DNA of 41,434 nucleotides from an uncultured Anaerolineae bacterium (GTDB lineage: Bacteria > Chloroflexota > Anaerolineae > Promineifilales > Promineifilaceae): positions 1 through 41,434 of the forward strand of contig CALEAD010000014.1 of the NCBI GenBank assembly GCA_937943625.1, written 5' to 3'. The position numbers were made by a program, and so were the translations under genes. Below are positions 1 through 8,417 of this stretch, in pieces; within the stretch, counting starts at the first letter, position 1, and each line of letters opens with the position of its first letter. Under the pieces are notes generated by a model. The model ran no database searches, was not told where the DNA came from, and saw only the letters and a program-made list of their open reading frames with translations.

Positions 1-126
1 CTCGAGCTGCTCAAGGGCAATACCAAACTCAATCACTTTGCACTCAAATCCAAACTGTATTTGTCCGCCATTCATGCCGCTTATGCCAAGTTGCGGGAAC
101 TCAACCCCACTCAACTGGCTGCGTAA
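1..126 (+). CDS. C-terminal fragment of an unidentified protein
   Basis: An open frame runs from the first base to a TAA at 124-126 and gives the last 41 residues of a protein whose start lies outside the window. The fragment is basic and probably helical, with a stretch reading LYLSAIHAAYAKLRELNP. The sequence has the feel of the end of a transposase or helical DNA-binding protein, but I cannot assign it to a family. It is followed by a CCAA-rich low-complexity spacer and then by the promoter of the ABC transporter. Codon use does not look different from the neighbours. That it is a real gene end rests only on the uninterrupted frame and the natural protein composition. Confidence 0.45.
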   Translation, partial: LELLKGNTKLNHFALKSKLYLSAIHAAYAKLRELNPTQLAA

Positions 127-163
127 GGTGAGTTATTGAAACGCCAATTCGTTCGCATCAAGT

Positions 164-233
164 CTACCAACCAACAAACCAACCAACAAACCAACCAACC
201 AACTAACCCACTAACCAACCAACCTCTACCAGC
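164..233. repeat. CCAA-rich low-complexity intergenic repeat
   Basis: About 70 bases consist almost entirely of CCAA, CAAA and CTAA words in succession. It is the single-strand counterpart of the GGTT/CCAA inverted repeats found elsewhere in the window, but no complementary GGTT arm is present here. It lies between the gene fragment at 1-126 and the ABC-transporter promoter. The spacing of the words is irregular, so this is not a CRISPR-type array. Confidence 0.7.
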
Positions 234-242
234 AAAAAATAG

Positions 243-271
243 TTGGCTGATGCGCTTACCCGTGTCATAAT
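243..271 (+). promoter_or_regulatory. Predicted sigma-70-type promoter of the amino-acid binding protein gene
   Basis: A -35-like TTGGCT (243-248) and a -10-like CATAAT (266-271) are separated by 17 bases. They match the consensus at four and five of six positions. Transcription would start near 278, leaving a leader of about 60 bases before the ATG at 339. This is a prediction from sequence only. Confidence 0.45.
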
Positions 272-338
272 AAAAGCCAGAATACCCCACACAACCCGAA
301 ATCACTACGTGGGGACATCAAAGGAGATGAGAATAATC

Positions 339-1169
339 ATGAAGAGAAACTACCTTGTAATTCTGTTGATTCTGCTGACCCTGGCCTTAGCCGCATGTGG
401 CGGCAGCAGCGGGCCTGCGGCCAGCACGGGTAGCTCTGCCAGTGGCTTACCGGACCTGGGTGGCCGGACAATTACCGTCGCTGTGGAGAATGCCTACCTG
501 CCCTTTAACTACATTGACCCCACCACTGGCCAGCCATCAGGTTGGGACTACGAAGCCATTGACGCCATTTGTGCCTTGCTTAACTGCAAACCTGTTTACG
601 TCGAAGCCGCCTGGGAAGGCATGATCCAGGCTGTTGCCAACGGCCAATATGATATGGCAGCCGACGGTATCACCATCACCACAGACCGCGCCCAAATTGT
701 AGATTTCTCTGATGGCTACATCAGCATTCAGCAGCGCCTCCTGGTGCGCGCCAACGAAACCCGCATCAACAGCATCGCCGACGTCCAGAACAACCCCGCT
801 ATCCGCATTGGCACGCAAACCGGCACGACGAACTACGAAACCGGCGTGCAAGTATTTGGCGCAGAGCGCCTACAGGCTTTTGAGCAGTTCCCCTTTGCCG
901 TACAGGCGCTCATTGCCGGCGATATTGACGTTGTGCTGATGGACGAAACGGCCGGTCAGGGGTATGTGGGCGTGAATGCCGACCAGCTCAAACTGGTGGG
1001 CGAACCCCTCTCCAGCGATCAGCTTGGCTTCATCTTCCCCAAGGGCAGCGACCTGGTTGCGCCCTTCAATGCCGCCCTGGCCGAACTGCGCGCCAACGGC
1101 AAGCTGGATGAGCTGGCCGACAAATACTTCTCCGACAAGTTTACCATCACCTACGAAGACCTGGAGTAA
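339..1169 (+). CDS. Polar amino-acid ABC transporter substrate-binding lipoprotein
   Basis: The 276-residue product belongs to the family 3 solute-binding proteins, which capture amino acids outside the membrane and hand them to the permease. The N-terminus is a lipoprotein signal: KR, a hydrophobic core, then a lipobox LAAC with the acceptor cysteine at residue 20. The mature part has typical family features, including [14 protein letters not shown] near the start, a D-ITIT-R-VDFS segment, and a late [18 protein letters not shown] segment. I prefer ATG 339 to the upstream 243 start because only it places the signal peptide at the N-terminus. AAGGAG at 321-326 lies 12 bases before it; ATG 327 would leave no spacing. 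A terminator follows, then the permease and ATPase genes. The exact amino acid cannot be read from the sequence. Confidence 0.93.
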   Translation: MKRNYLVILLILLTLALAACGGSSGPAASTGSSASGLPDLGGRTITVAVENAYLPFNYIDPTTGQPSGWDYEAIDAICALLNCKPVYVEAAWEGMIQAVANGQYDMAADGITITTDRAQIVDFSDGYISIQQRLLVRANETRINSIADVQNNPAIRIGTQTGTTNYETGVQVFGAERLQAFEQFPFAVQALIAGDIDVVLMDETAGQGYVGVNADQLKLVGEPLSSDQLGFIFPKGSDLVAPFNAALAELRANGKLDELADKYFSDKFTITYEDLE

Positions 1170-1194
1170 TTGAAAAAGTAACTTCGGTTTGGGG

Positions 1195-1224
1195 AAAGCC
1201 AGGCATTTTTGCCTGGCTTTTTTT
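1195..1224 (+). terminator. Intrinsic terminator after the binding-protein gene
   Basis: An 11-base arm at 1195-1205 (AAAGCCAGGCA) pairs perfectly with 1210-1220 around a four-base loop, and is followed by a T run to 1224. It lies 25 bases after the stop codon of the binding protein and before the permease gene. It would make the binding protein transcript more abundant than the membrane components or separate the two units. Confidence 0.9.
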
Positions 1225-1357
1225 CATATTATCCATTTCGCGGTATTATTTCTCGCAATCTGCGTCATTCCGCAATCCGTCATCCAAAATCAACCATTTT
1301 CAAGGAGTTCCCCATGAGCGGGGCGCACCACGATGAATGAAAATGGAATGCAAGTTA

Positions 1358-1390
1358 GCCGTTGGCGGTCTGCCGTCGGCGGTCATTTTC
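1358..1390 (+). repeat. Leader-associated GTCGGCGGTC repeat
   Basis: Two imperfect tandem units (GTTGGCGGTC, then TGCCGTCGGCGGTC) end in ATTTTC just before the permease Shine-Dalgarno sequence. The ending GTCGGCGGTCATTTTC is matched, with one change, in the leader of the aminotransferase gene at 35127-35163. The role is unknown. Confidence 0.6.
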
Positions 1391-1402
1391 CGAGGAGGAG
1401 AG

Positions 1403-2248
1403 ATGAGCACAACCGAGACAAAAAGGGGCAAAGACACGGCCAATGACGCTGTGCGCGAATTCCCCTGGTGGCTGTTGGCCGTCATTGCATTTCTGGTTGT
1501 GATGGCTGTTGTCATCGTTACCCAGCCAGACTTTAACCGTGCCTTCATGTTCATTAAAGGCAACCCTGGTTCGCTAGAAGACCTGGGTCGTGGTGGGTTT
1601 TGGGCCTTCATTGGCCAGGGCATCACCATAACTATTGCCATCACCCTTATTGCGTTTGCCCTAGCCTTGCTGTTTGGCTTGCTTGCAGGCTTGGGGCGCA
1701 TCAATCGTCACTTTGTCCCGCGCAACATTGCCATCTTTTACATTGAATTTGTGCGCGGTGTGCCGACCCTGGTGCTGATTTTTACAGTTGCCTACGTGCT
1801 TGTTCCCGGTTTAGCTGGTTTACTGGGGATACCAACCGGCAGTATCAACAGCGCCGTGCGTGCAATTGTGGCGCTGGCCGTGATTTATGGCGCGTTTCTG
1901 GCGGAAATTTTCCGTGCTGGCATTGAGTCTATTCCGCGTGGGCAAATGGAGGCGGCACGCTCCCTGGGTATGACCTATGGCCAGGCAATGCGGCATATCA
2001 TTCTGCCCCAGGCTATTCGCAACACCTTGCCGGCCCTGGGCAATGATTTTATTGCCATGCTCAAGGACTCTTCTTTGGTTTCTGTACTGGCGGTGCGCGA
2101 CATTACCCAGCAGGCGCGCCTGTATGCGGGCAGCACCTTCCGCTTCAATGAAAGCTATCTGGTTCTAACGTTTCTATATTTATCCATGACGCTGGCACTG
2201 AGCCTGTTGCTGCGTGTCTTGGAAAGGCGGTTGGGGAAAAATGTATAA
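1403..2248 (+). CDS. Polar amino-acid ABC transporter permease
   Basis: The 281-residue protein is an inner-membrane permease of the HisM/GlnP type. After a short cytoplasmic N-terminus there is a membrane segment near residues 22-40, then a core with several further segments from about 68. The EAA loop that contacts the ATPase is visible at about 183-204 ([20 protein letters not shown]), and [12 protein letters not shown] at about 116-127 is characteristic of the family. The start at 1403 is chosen over a 22-codon extension because GAGGAGGAG at 1392-1400 precedes it directly. The stop codon overlaps the start of the ATPase gene by 8 bases, which indicates translational coupling. Together with 339-1169 and 2241-2987 it forms one importer. 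Confidence 0.95.
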   Translation: MSTTETKRGKDTANDAVREFPWWLLAVIAFLVVMAVVIVTQPDFNRAFMFIKGNPGSLEDLGRGGFWAFIGQGITITIAITLIAFALALLFGLLAGLGRINRHFVPRNIAIFYIEFVRGVPTLVLIFTVAYVLVPGLAGLLGIPTGSINSAVRAIVALAVIYGAFLAEIFRAGIESIPRGQMEAARSLGMTYGQAMRHIILPQAIRNTLPALGNDFIAMLKDSSLVSVLAVRDITQQARLYAGSTFRFNESYLVLTFLYLSMTLALSLLLRVLERRLGKNV

Positions 2249-2987
2249 ATCAGACGACATTATTGTGGTGGATGGCCTGCATAAGTATTTTGGCCATATT
2301 GAGGCGGTAAAAGGGGTGGATTTGCGTGTGCGCCGCGGAGAGGTGGTGATCATCGTTGGTCCCAGCGGTTCTGGCAAGAGCACAGTGCTGCGCTGTATTA
2401 ACCATCTAGAGGTGCCCACGCATGGTGCGGTATACATTGATGGCGTACACCTGGAGGATAAGAAAACGGACATCAATAAAGTACGCGCTGAGGTAGGCAT
2501 GGTTTTTCAGCAGTTTAACCTGTTCCCACATCTGACGGTATTGGAAAATGTGACCATTGCGCAGCGCATGGTGCGCAAGCGTAGCCGCGAAGAGGCGCAG
2601 GAGATTGCTATGGAGCAGCTGCGCCACGTGGGTATTCCAGAGAAAGCGGATGCGTTTCCGCGCCAGCTTTCTGGCGGACAGCAGCAGCGCGTGGCGATTG
2701 CGCGCGCGCTGGCAATGAACCCGAAGATTATGTTGTTTGATGAGCCAACCAGCGCCCTGGACCCGGAAATGATCAAAGAAGTGCTGGATGTAATGCTGCT
2801 GCTGGCCAGGGAGGGGATGACGATGGTGGTGGTGACGCATGAGATGGGGTTTGCGCGCGCCGCCGCAGACCGGGTGGTGTTTATGGATGAGGGGCGCGTG
2901 GTGGAGGTGGCGACGCCAACGGAGTTGTTCAATAATCCGCAGCATGAGCGCACGAAGCTGTTTTTGAGCAAGATTTTAGGACATTGA
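2241..2987 (+). CDS. Polar amino-acid ABC transporter ATP-binding protein
   Basis: The 248-residue ATPase energises the importer at the cytoplasmic face. All nucleotide-binding motifs are intact: Walker [10 protein letters not shown] at 40-48, Q-loop glutamine 90, signature LSGGQ at 143-147, Walker B IMLFDE at 163-168, and switch histidine 200. It closely resembles GlnQ/HisP-type proteins ([17 protein letters not shown] is a hallmark). ATG 2241 lies inside the end of the permease gene, so the two are probably translated together. An upstream in-frame ATG at 2214 would add nine residues within permease sequence and is unlikely. Confidence 0.96.
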   Translation: MYKSDDIIVVDGLHKYFGHIEAVKGVDLRVRRGEVVIIVGPSGSGKSTVLRCINHLEVPTHGAVYIDGVHLEDKKTDINKVRAEVGMVFQQFNLFPHLTVLENVTIAQRMVRKRSREEAQEIAMEQLRHVGIPEKADAFPRQLSGGQQQRVAIARALAMNPKIMLFDEPTSALDPEMIKEVLDVMLLLAREGMTMVVVTHEMGFARAAADRVVFMDEGRVVEVATPTELFNNPQHERTKLFLSKILGH

Positions 2988-3040
2988 TTGATGTGAATTA
3001 GGGATTGGGTAACGACTGAGGCTTTCTGGAAAAGTTTGTT

Positions 3041-3095
3041 GGTTGGTTGGTTTGATGGTTGGTTGCTGGCTAATTAACCAATTATCAAACGAACC
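3041..3095. repeat. GGTT/AACC imperfect inverted repeat
   Basis: GGTT-rich bases at 3045-3064 pair with AACC-rich bases at 3076-3095 at about 16 of 20 positions. The hairpin fills the spacer between the ATPase gene and the nuclease gene. There is no T run after it, so it is not a standard terminator. Confidence 0.65.
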
Positions 3096-3117
3096 AATAG
3101 TCTGGTCGTCATGGGAC

Positions 3118-3933
3118 ATGATTCACTCTCCCTTTTTACTTAGCCGCACACGCCTGGAAGATTTTTTGACCTGTCAGCGCCGTTTTGCCCTGACCCTGGG
3201 TTTGCCGCATCGCCTGGCCTGGCCTCCCGCTCCCCTGGCAGAGCAAATGGAGGAGGATCTGGCGCGGGGACAGGCGTTTCATCAATTGCTGGAGCGCTAC
3301 TTTTTGGGGCTGCCGGTGACGCCAGAATTGGTGGAAGATGAACAGGTGCGCCGTTGGTGGGGGGCGTTTCGGCGCAGTGGGTTGCAGCTGCCGGCGGGAC
3401 GGCCGTTGCCAGAACTGCGCCTGACTGTGCCGGTAGGGGGGCATTTGCTGCACGGCCGTTTTGATTTGTTGGTCCTGGGCAGCGAAAATAACCAACCTAC
3501 CGCCCACCTTTTTGATTGGAAGACGGGCAAAGCGCGCCGCGAGGCGGATTTGCGCCAGGATTGGCAAACCCGACTTTATCTGGCCATGCTGGCAGAAGGG
3601 GGGCAGGCGCTTACGGCAAACGGCCGTGTCATTTTGCCCCAGCACATCAGCCTCACCTACTGGTATGCCAGCCAACCAGAATCCCCGCGCATTATCCATT
3701 ACAATATCGCCTGGCACGCGCAAAACTGGGCGGAGATTGTGGCACTGGTGGCGCGCATAGAGGCCGCACACGCACTGGACGAATGGCCGCTGACCGAGGA
3801 CCTGAGCCATTGCCGCACTTGCAGCTATCAAAGCTATTGCGGCCGTCAGCAAGCCGGGCAGGCTCCTCCTGCTCCCCTGGAAGAGCAAGAAGCAGATGAG
3901 GCGGATTGGTTGTTAGAACCAGATCACTTATAG
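3118..3933 (+). CDS. PD-(D/E)XK nuclease with Cas4/AddB-like iron-sulfur cysteines
   Basis: The 271-residue protein has the features of the RecB/Cas4-type nuclease superfamily (PDDEXK_1). An N-terminal SRTRLEDFLTCQRRF segment carries Cys19. Asp116 lies in HGRFDLLV, Asp133 and Lys135 in LFDWKTGK, and the QxxxY motif is Gln150-Tyr154. Three further cysteines lie at 232, 235 and 241 (CxxC then C). One early and three late cysteines is the arrangement that binds a 4Fe-4S cluster in Cas4 and AddB. The family cuts or resects DNA using metal ions. There is no helicase, Cas1/Cas2 or CRISPR array nearby, so it is a stand-alone member and its partner is unknown. ATG 3118 is chosen because the longer frame from 3043 runs through the GGTT repeat. 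Confidence 0.82.
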   Translation: MIHSPFLLSRTRLEDFLTCQRRFALTLGLPHRLAWPPAPLAEQMEEDLARGQAFHQLLERYFLGLPVTPELVEDEQVRRWWGAFRRSGLQLPAGRPLPELRLTVPVGGHLLHGRFDLLVLGSENNQPTAHLFDWKTGKARREADLRQDWQTRLYLAMLAEGGQALTANGRVILPQHISLTYWYASQPESPRIIHYNIAWHAQNWAEIVALVARIEAAHALDEWPLTEDLSHCRTCSYQSYCGRQQAGQAPPAPLEEQEADEADWLLEPDHL

Positions 3934-3940
3934 GAACCAA

Positions 3941-3980
3941 CAGACGGTCAACTTCGCCAGAGAAGTTGACCGACCGTCTG
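3941..3980. repeat. Long inverted repeat in a convergent intergenic space
   Basis: CAGACGGTCAACTTC at 3941-3955 pairs with the arm ending at 3980, with one unpaired base in GACCGACCG. It is related in wording to the GGTC-type repeats elsewhere. It precedes a smaller hairpin (GCCAGGC-AA-GCCTGGC, 3986-4001) and the terminator at 4007-4034. Confidence 0.7.
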
Positions 3981-4006
3981 AAACAGCCAGGCAAGCCTGG
4001 CAAATA

Positions 4007-4034
4007 AAAATCGGGGCCTGAAAGCCCCGATTTT
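4007..4034. terminator. Bidirectional intrinsic terminator
   Basis: AAAATCGGGGC at 4007-4017 pairs perfectly with GCCCCGATTTT at 4024-4034 around a six-base loop. The flanking A and T runs let it work on both strands. It separates the rightward nuclease gene from the leftward receiver gene. Confidence 0.92.
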
Positions 4035-4036
4035 GC

Positions 4037-4423
4037 TTACTGAGATGCTGCATCGTTCAGGTAGCTGCGCATTACCTGGCGCAGCTTGCGAATATCCAGC
4101 GGTTTTGGCAAATAATCATCACACCCTGCTGCCAGACAGCGCTCCCGGTCGCCTACCAATACTTGTGCAGTAGTGGCAATCAACGGCACGGGGGCCAGGC
4201 GGGGATTTGCCTTGAACTGCCGTGCCAACTCCAACCCATCAATACCAGGCAGGTTAATGTCGAGCAAAATAATGTCTGGCACTATATCCTCTAGCAACGA
4301 AAGCGCCGTGTGGCCATCTTCTGCCTTGACTAATTCGTGCCCTTCCGCTTCTACAATGCGCTCTACCAGGATCATGTTAACTGCATTGTCTTCCACGCAG
4401 AGCACTTTTTTTCGTTCTGTCAT
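4037..4423 (-). CDS. Stand-alone receiver-domain response regulator
   Basis: The 128-residue protein is a single CheY-like receiver domain with no DNA-binding or enzymatic output domain. The acidic pair is Glu11-Asp12, the phospho-acceptor is Asp55 (LLDINLPG), the switch threonine is Thr85 and the conserved lysine is Lys107 (LPKP). It probably passes phosphate or conformation to a partner by direct binding, in the manner of DivK or CheY. It lies downstream of the histidine kinase at 4641-8408 on the same strand, across a 217-base spacer that holds a repeat. This makes it the only phosphorylation target visible in the cluster. It could have its own promoter in that spacer. Confidence 0.93.
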   Translation of the reverse strand: MTERKKVLCVEDNAVNMILVERIVEAEGHELVKAEDGHTALSLLEDIVPDIILLDINLPGIDGLELARQFKANPRLAPVPLIATTAQVLVGDRERCLAAGCDDYLPKPLDIRKLRQVMRSYLNDAASQ

Positions 4424-4474
4424 AAACTTTACCTTTGTTTACGGCAAATAATAAGTCATGGCATGGCTTAGATG

Positions 4475-4552
4475 ATCTTTACAAATTTAACCACCGACCG
4501 CCAGCTGCGATTTGTTTTTAGCTGGTGGTATGCGGTCTGCTGTCGGCGCCCA
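4475..4552 (-). repeat. Dispersed repeat with AAATTTGTAAAGAT core, copy 1
   Basis: Read on the minus strand this contains GCGGTCGGTG followed closely by AAATTTGTAAAGAT (4475-4488). The same two words in the same order lie upstream of the sensor gene starting at 23550. The outer part is an imperfect inverted repeat of GGTCTGC/GACCGC words. It sits 5' of the receiver gene and could be a mobile repeat or a shared regulatory site. Confidence 0.5.
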
Positions 4553-4640
4553 GGAAATTGTCAAACGCCGCTTCCAGAAAGCATGAACCATGCCTGAATT
4601 TTATTTTACCAGTGAACGGCCGTTTCGGGTAGCTCTTGCC

Positions 4641-7600
4641 CTAATAACTCCGCTCAATCAGCGGACCAGTCTCTGGCAGGTTGCGCATATCCTGGGTCAG
4701 GGGAATTGTGAACCAGAACGTTGTGCCCATGCCGAGCACACTCTCTACCCAAATCTTGCCTCCGTGCAGCTCCACCAGGTTCTTAGTAATGGGCATACCC
4801 AGGCCTGTGCCGCCTGCGCGCCGGTTCAGGTTGCCATCAATCTGACGGAACTGCTCAAAGACAATTGGAATGTCCTCTGGGCGAATACCAATACCGGTAT
4901 CGCGCACACCCATCAGCAGATTACGTCTGTCCACCTGTGCCGAAATGGTTACACTGCCTTTTTCCGTGAACTTGATCGCATTGCCGGTAATGTTCCAGAG
5001 AATCTGGCGCATGCGCGTGCGGTCAGCTTCCACCAGGTCCACATCTGGCTCGATGTCGGTAATCAGTTCCAGACCTTTTTCTTGTGCCAGCGGCATGGCA
5101 GTGGCCACAATGTCGTTTACCAGGTCACGCACATCTACCATCTCATAGCGCAGTTCCATGCGGCCGGCTTCAATCTTAGACATATCCAAAATGTCGCCAA
5201 TCAGGTTGCGTAGATGTTCACCGCTGTTGCGAATGAGCTTGACATCCTGTTCCATACGCTCATTCAGGTCCCCGTCTAGCCCTTCTAGCAGCACGTCAGC
5301 AAAACCAATGATGGAGTTGAGCGGTGTGCGTAACTCGTGACTCATACTCGCCAGGAATTCAGACTTGAGCTGGTCAACCTGGCGCAGTTTTTCCGACGTT
5401 TTCACCTGCTCGGCATACAGGCGCGCATTTTGCACGGCGACCGCTACCTGGGTGCCCAGGGTGCGCTGAATCTTAACGTCTTCTTCATTGAATCGTCCAG
5501 ACTGCTCTGCCTGCAGGTCCAGGATGCCGATGAGCTGGTTGCCGACAATCATGGGGACTGCCATTTCCGCACGAGTTTTGGGTAGCAGGGGGTGCGGCAA
5601 GAAGTCTATCACCTTTTGCACATCGTTTTCGACAATGACTTGACGCTCGCGTGCGGCACGGGCGACGATAGAATCGGTCGTGAGTGGGATGATGCGACCT
5701 TCGAGCGTCATGAGCCGGCCGACGTTGCCCGCGCCCGCTTTCAGAGCAAGATTCTGGCCGATTTCATCAGTCAGATAGACATGGACATGGTAGAGGTCAA
5801 AGCTGTTCTTGGTTAGGTCTACCACAACCTGGAGAAGCTGGTCAACTTCTAGAATGGTAGAAGCGGCCGTTGCTACCTGCGCCACCGTTTCCAGTTCCGC
5901 AGCCAGGCGTTCTTGTTCCAGCAGCGCCTCTTGAGTTTGCTCGAAAAGGCGTGCAGCCTCCAGCGCTTCTGACACTTGTTCTGTAATAGATTGCAGCAAG
6001 TCTAACTCTTCTTCGCTTGGGGGGTGTTCAGAATCTGCCAGAATCCCAATCGTGCCAAATGACTCACCGCGAACCTGCAATGGGGCGGTAACGAGACTGG
6101 GTGCATGCCCGTTACCCTCTTCCCACAGTCGGGCTTGTTTTTCCAGCGGCGTAACACCGGTTCGGTCAAACAGATAGCCACCAACGTTGGCGCGTGACTG
6201 CTTGTATGCCAGCCATGCTTCGCGACTCATCTGGCGTTGCAGACTGGTCAGTTCACGCAGGTTGGTTTCCATTTCGTCGCGCAGTTGAATGCTTTCAATG
6301 GCAACGGCAATCTGACCACAGAGGCCTTCGAGCAGTAGCAGATCATTTTCATTAAGTCTGTCGGCTTTGTCACTTTGCACATCAAGTACGCCCAGGATTT
6401 CGTTGCGCAGTTTAATAGGAACAGCCAGTTCTCCTTTGGTGTGTGGTAGCAGGGGATTGGGCTGCCAGCCGCGATAGGCGTGGAGATTGGGGCGCAAAAT
6501 GGGCTTGCCAGTAGCAGCCACCGTGCCGATGATGCCCACACTCATCGGGATGGAGTGGTTGAGGTCAAGCATTTTTTGCCCGACTTCGCCGTACCCGTAG
6601 ACGAGAAGCAGTGTATCCAGGGTTGGGTCATAGCGCAGCAGTTGGGTGTGGTAGTAGCCAAACAGCTCGTGAATTTGTGTGACAACCCGCCGGTACAGGT
6701 CATTCAGGTTGGCGGCGTCGGCAATTTCTTGGGCAATTTGCGTTGCCAGGGATACCTCTTCACTGCGCCGCCTCAGGCTTTCTTGGGTGGCGCGGAAGAG
6801 GCGGGCGGCGCGTATGGCGATTGCTCCTTGCTCTGCAATGGTTTGGTAAATGATACGCTGTTTTTCCTGGAAGAAGTCTGGCTCCTGGCTGGTGACCATG
6901 AGTACCCCTGACCGTTTTCCGGCGGCGGTGATGGGAAAGGTAGCCCAACTGACAATACCGGCTTGTTTTGCCAGACGGTGCGCTTTTTTGCCGAGAACGC
7001 GGGCATTTGCTACTTGTGGAATGATGACCGGCTCCGATTGGTTGAGAAGTTCGGGCATCTCCTGTGCATTTACCTGTGCGCCGATGGGCAGGAATTGCAG
7101 GTTATTCTGATTGGCGCTGTGCCCAACGTGGGTGTAAAGCTCAGGATTTTCCTGGCTGCAAATAAAGAGGCTAACACCAGCTTGAGGGAAAAGGGAAGCC
7201 TTTGTGAGAATGATGCGATTGAGCTCTTCTTCTGTTTGTGCAGTGCTGATTGCTTTACCGATTTCAAGCTGGTGGTTGCGAATTTCTAGTGCTTCCTGGT
7301 TTTGTTGCTCTAGCAATTCTTTGGCGCGGATCTCTTTCTGGATTTGAGATACGCGCTGGGCATTTTCTAGCGCCAGGCCAATGGTGTGGCCAATGGTAAG
7401 CAGAGTTTCTTGTGTTTGCTGGTCTGGAAGGCGATTGGTTTTGAAGAAGAGGTTAATAACGCCCCAGGCTTTATCCTGGAAGAGAATGGGGACAGAAACG
7501 AGTGTTTGTAACCCTTGTGCCAGAAGCAGTTGCTGTACCCCTCTGAACATGCGTGTGTCTTCCCGCATGTCTTTACTGATAGTCACGCGCTGCTGCTTTA

Positions 7601-8408
7601 GCGCCAGGCCGGATAAGCTGCCTTCCAGAGGTAGCTCCGCGCCAGCACTCAGGCTGTCCTGGCTGAGCCCGTACGAAGCAATGACACGCAGCTTTTGGCT
7701 TTTGTCGTCTAGCGTCAGAATGGCTAGAGCGTCCGCATGGGTATGAGCGGTGATGAAGTGACATGCTTGCTGTATTACTGTCTGCACATCGTGTGAGCGG
7801 TATAGGGTGTCAGCAATCTGGTTGACCAGCGCTAGAGCCTGCGCCTGGGCTTCGGTCTCACTCTTAGCCTGCTGTAGCGCCAGCTCTTTTTGTTTGCCCA
7901 CAATAATTTGCCCCAGGTAGGCGCTGTATAGCGAAAGTAGCTCCAGGTCAGCCTCTTCCAGCGGTTTCTGGTTGACCAGGTTGTCCGCTGATAGCCAGCC
8001 AAAACCCTGGTCGCCATCCCAAAGCAGGCTAAGGGCATTCCAACCTTGACCAACTGGTTCGCCTTGGGCAAAAAGAGTGGTGTTTTCCCACACTTGGTAG
8101 GGCAGCCTCTCTTGGAAGAGGCGCAGACGCTCAGGATCGTCCAAGACCTGGCAAACATGGCGCTCGTCGCTTAGCTGGCCCTGGGCATCGGTGCCATAAG
8201 TGCCAATCATGCTGTTGGTGCTGCGGTCGTAGAGGAATAAGCTTAGCCTGTCGAAGCCTAGGCGACTGCGTCCCAACAGCACGGCTTCGCGGTATAGCTC
8301 ATCCAGAGAGGCTGTGCGGTTGAGGGCGAAGCCGATCTCGACCAAGGCCTGACTTTTTTGCCAGAAGGTTTGTGTGTTCACGCTGTTTGTGTCGCCTGGA
8401 TTGTTCAT
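4641..8408 (-). CDS. Soluble multi-GAF hybrid-less sensor histidine kinase
   Basis: The 1255-residue protein is the only kinase in the cluster. There are no membrane segments. Approximate order: GAF 20-170, GAF 195-350, GAF 375-535, GAF 555-715, a small tryptophan-anchored GAF-like module 722-830 (Trp732), GAF 845-1005, HisKA dimerisation domain with phospho-acceptor His1024 (SHELRTPLN), then a HATPase domain with N-box [11 protein letters not shown]1 DTGIGI and G2 GGTGLGM. It autophosphorylates from ATP and would pass phosphate to a receiver; the protein at 4037-4423 is the nearest candidate. It starts nine bases after the stop of the sensor at 8418, and its AGGAG overlaps that stop region, so the two are probably translationally coupled. 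It lacks the common tail of the other sensors. GAF ligands cannot be predicted. Confidence 0.95.
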   Translation of the reverse strand: MNNPGDTNSVNTQTFWQKSQALVEIGFALNRTASLDELYREAVLLGRSRLGFDRLSLFLYDRSTNSMIGTYGTDAQGQLSDERHVCQVLDDPERLRLFQERLPYQVWENTTLFAQGEPVGQGWNALSLLWDGDQGFGWLSADNLVNQKPLEEADLELLSLYSAYLGQIIVGKQKELALQQAKSETEAQAQALALVNQIADTLYRSHDVQTVIQQACHFITAHTHADALAILTLDDKSQKLRVIASYGLSQDSLSAGAELPLEGSLSGLALKQQRVTISKDMREDTRMFRGVQQLLLAQGLQTLVSVPILFQDKAWGVINLFFKTNRLPDQQTQETLLTIGHTIGLALENAQRVSQIQKEIRAKELLEQQNQEALEIRNHQLEIGKAISTAQTEEELNRIILTKASLFPQAGVSLFICSQENPELYTHVGHSANQNNLQFLPIGAQVNAQEMPELLNQSEPVIIPQVANARVLGKKAHRLAKQAGIVSWATFPITAAGKRSGVLMVTSQEPDFFQEKQRIIYQTIAEQGAIAIRAARLFRATQESLRRRSEEVSLATQIAQEIADAANLNDLYRRVVTQIHELFGYYHTQLLRYDPTLDTLLLVYGYGEVGQKMLDLNHSIPMSVGIIGTVAATGKPILRPNLHAYRGWQPNPLLPHTKGELAVPIKLRNEILGVLDVQSDKADRLNENDLLLLEGLCGQIAVAIESIQLRDEMETNLRELTSLQRQMSREAWLAYKQSRANVGGYLFDRTGVTPLEKQARLWEEGNGHAPSLVTAPLQVRGESFGTIGILADSEHPPSEEELDLLQSITEQVSEALEAARLFEQTQEALLEQERLAAELETVAQVATAASTILEVDQLLQVVVDLTKNSFDLYHVHVYLTDEIGQNLALKAGAGNVGRLMTLEGRIIPLTTDSIVARAARERQVIVENDVQKVIDFLPHPLLPKTRAEMAVPMIVGNQLIGILDLQAEQSGRFNEEDVKIQRTLGTQVAVAVQNARLYAEQVKTSEKLRQVDQLKSEFLASMSHELRTPLNSIIGFADVLLEGLDGDLNERMEQDVKLIRNSGEHLRNLIGDILDMSKIEAGRMELRYEMVDVRDLVNDIVATAMPLAQEKGLELITDIEPDVDLVEADRTRMRQILWNITGNAIKFTEKGSVTISAQVDRRNLLMGVRDTGIGIRPEDIPIVFEQFRQIDGNLNRRAGGTGLGMPITKNLVELHGGKIWVESVLGMGTTFWFTIPLTQDMRNLPETGPLIERSY

Positions 8409-8417
8409 ACTTTTCTC

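Noticed and set aside
164..233. Possible CRISPR-like array in the CCAA repeat
   Set aside because: The words are 4-5 bases long with no spacers of constant length.
111..305. Minus-strand 64-codon frame with GWLVCWLVCWLV wording
   Set aside because: It is the translation of the CCAA repeat and has no ribosome site.
243..338. Upstream extension of the amino-acid binding protein
   Set aside because: It would bury the lipoprotein signal peptide 32 residues inside the protein.
3136..3888. 250-codon minus-strand frame opposite the nuclease gene
   Set aside because: It mirrors a gene with clear nuclease motifs and has no recognisable features of its own.
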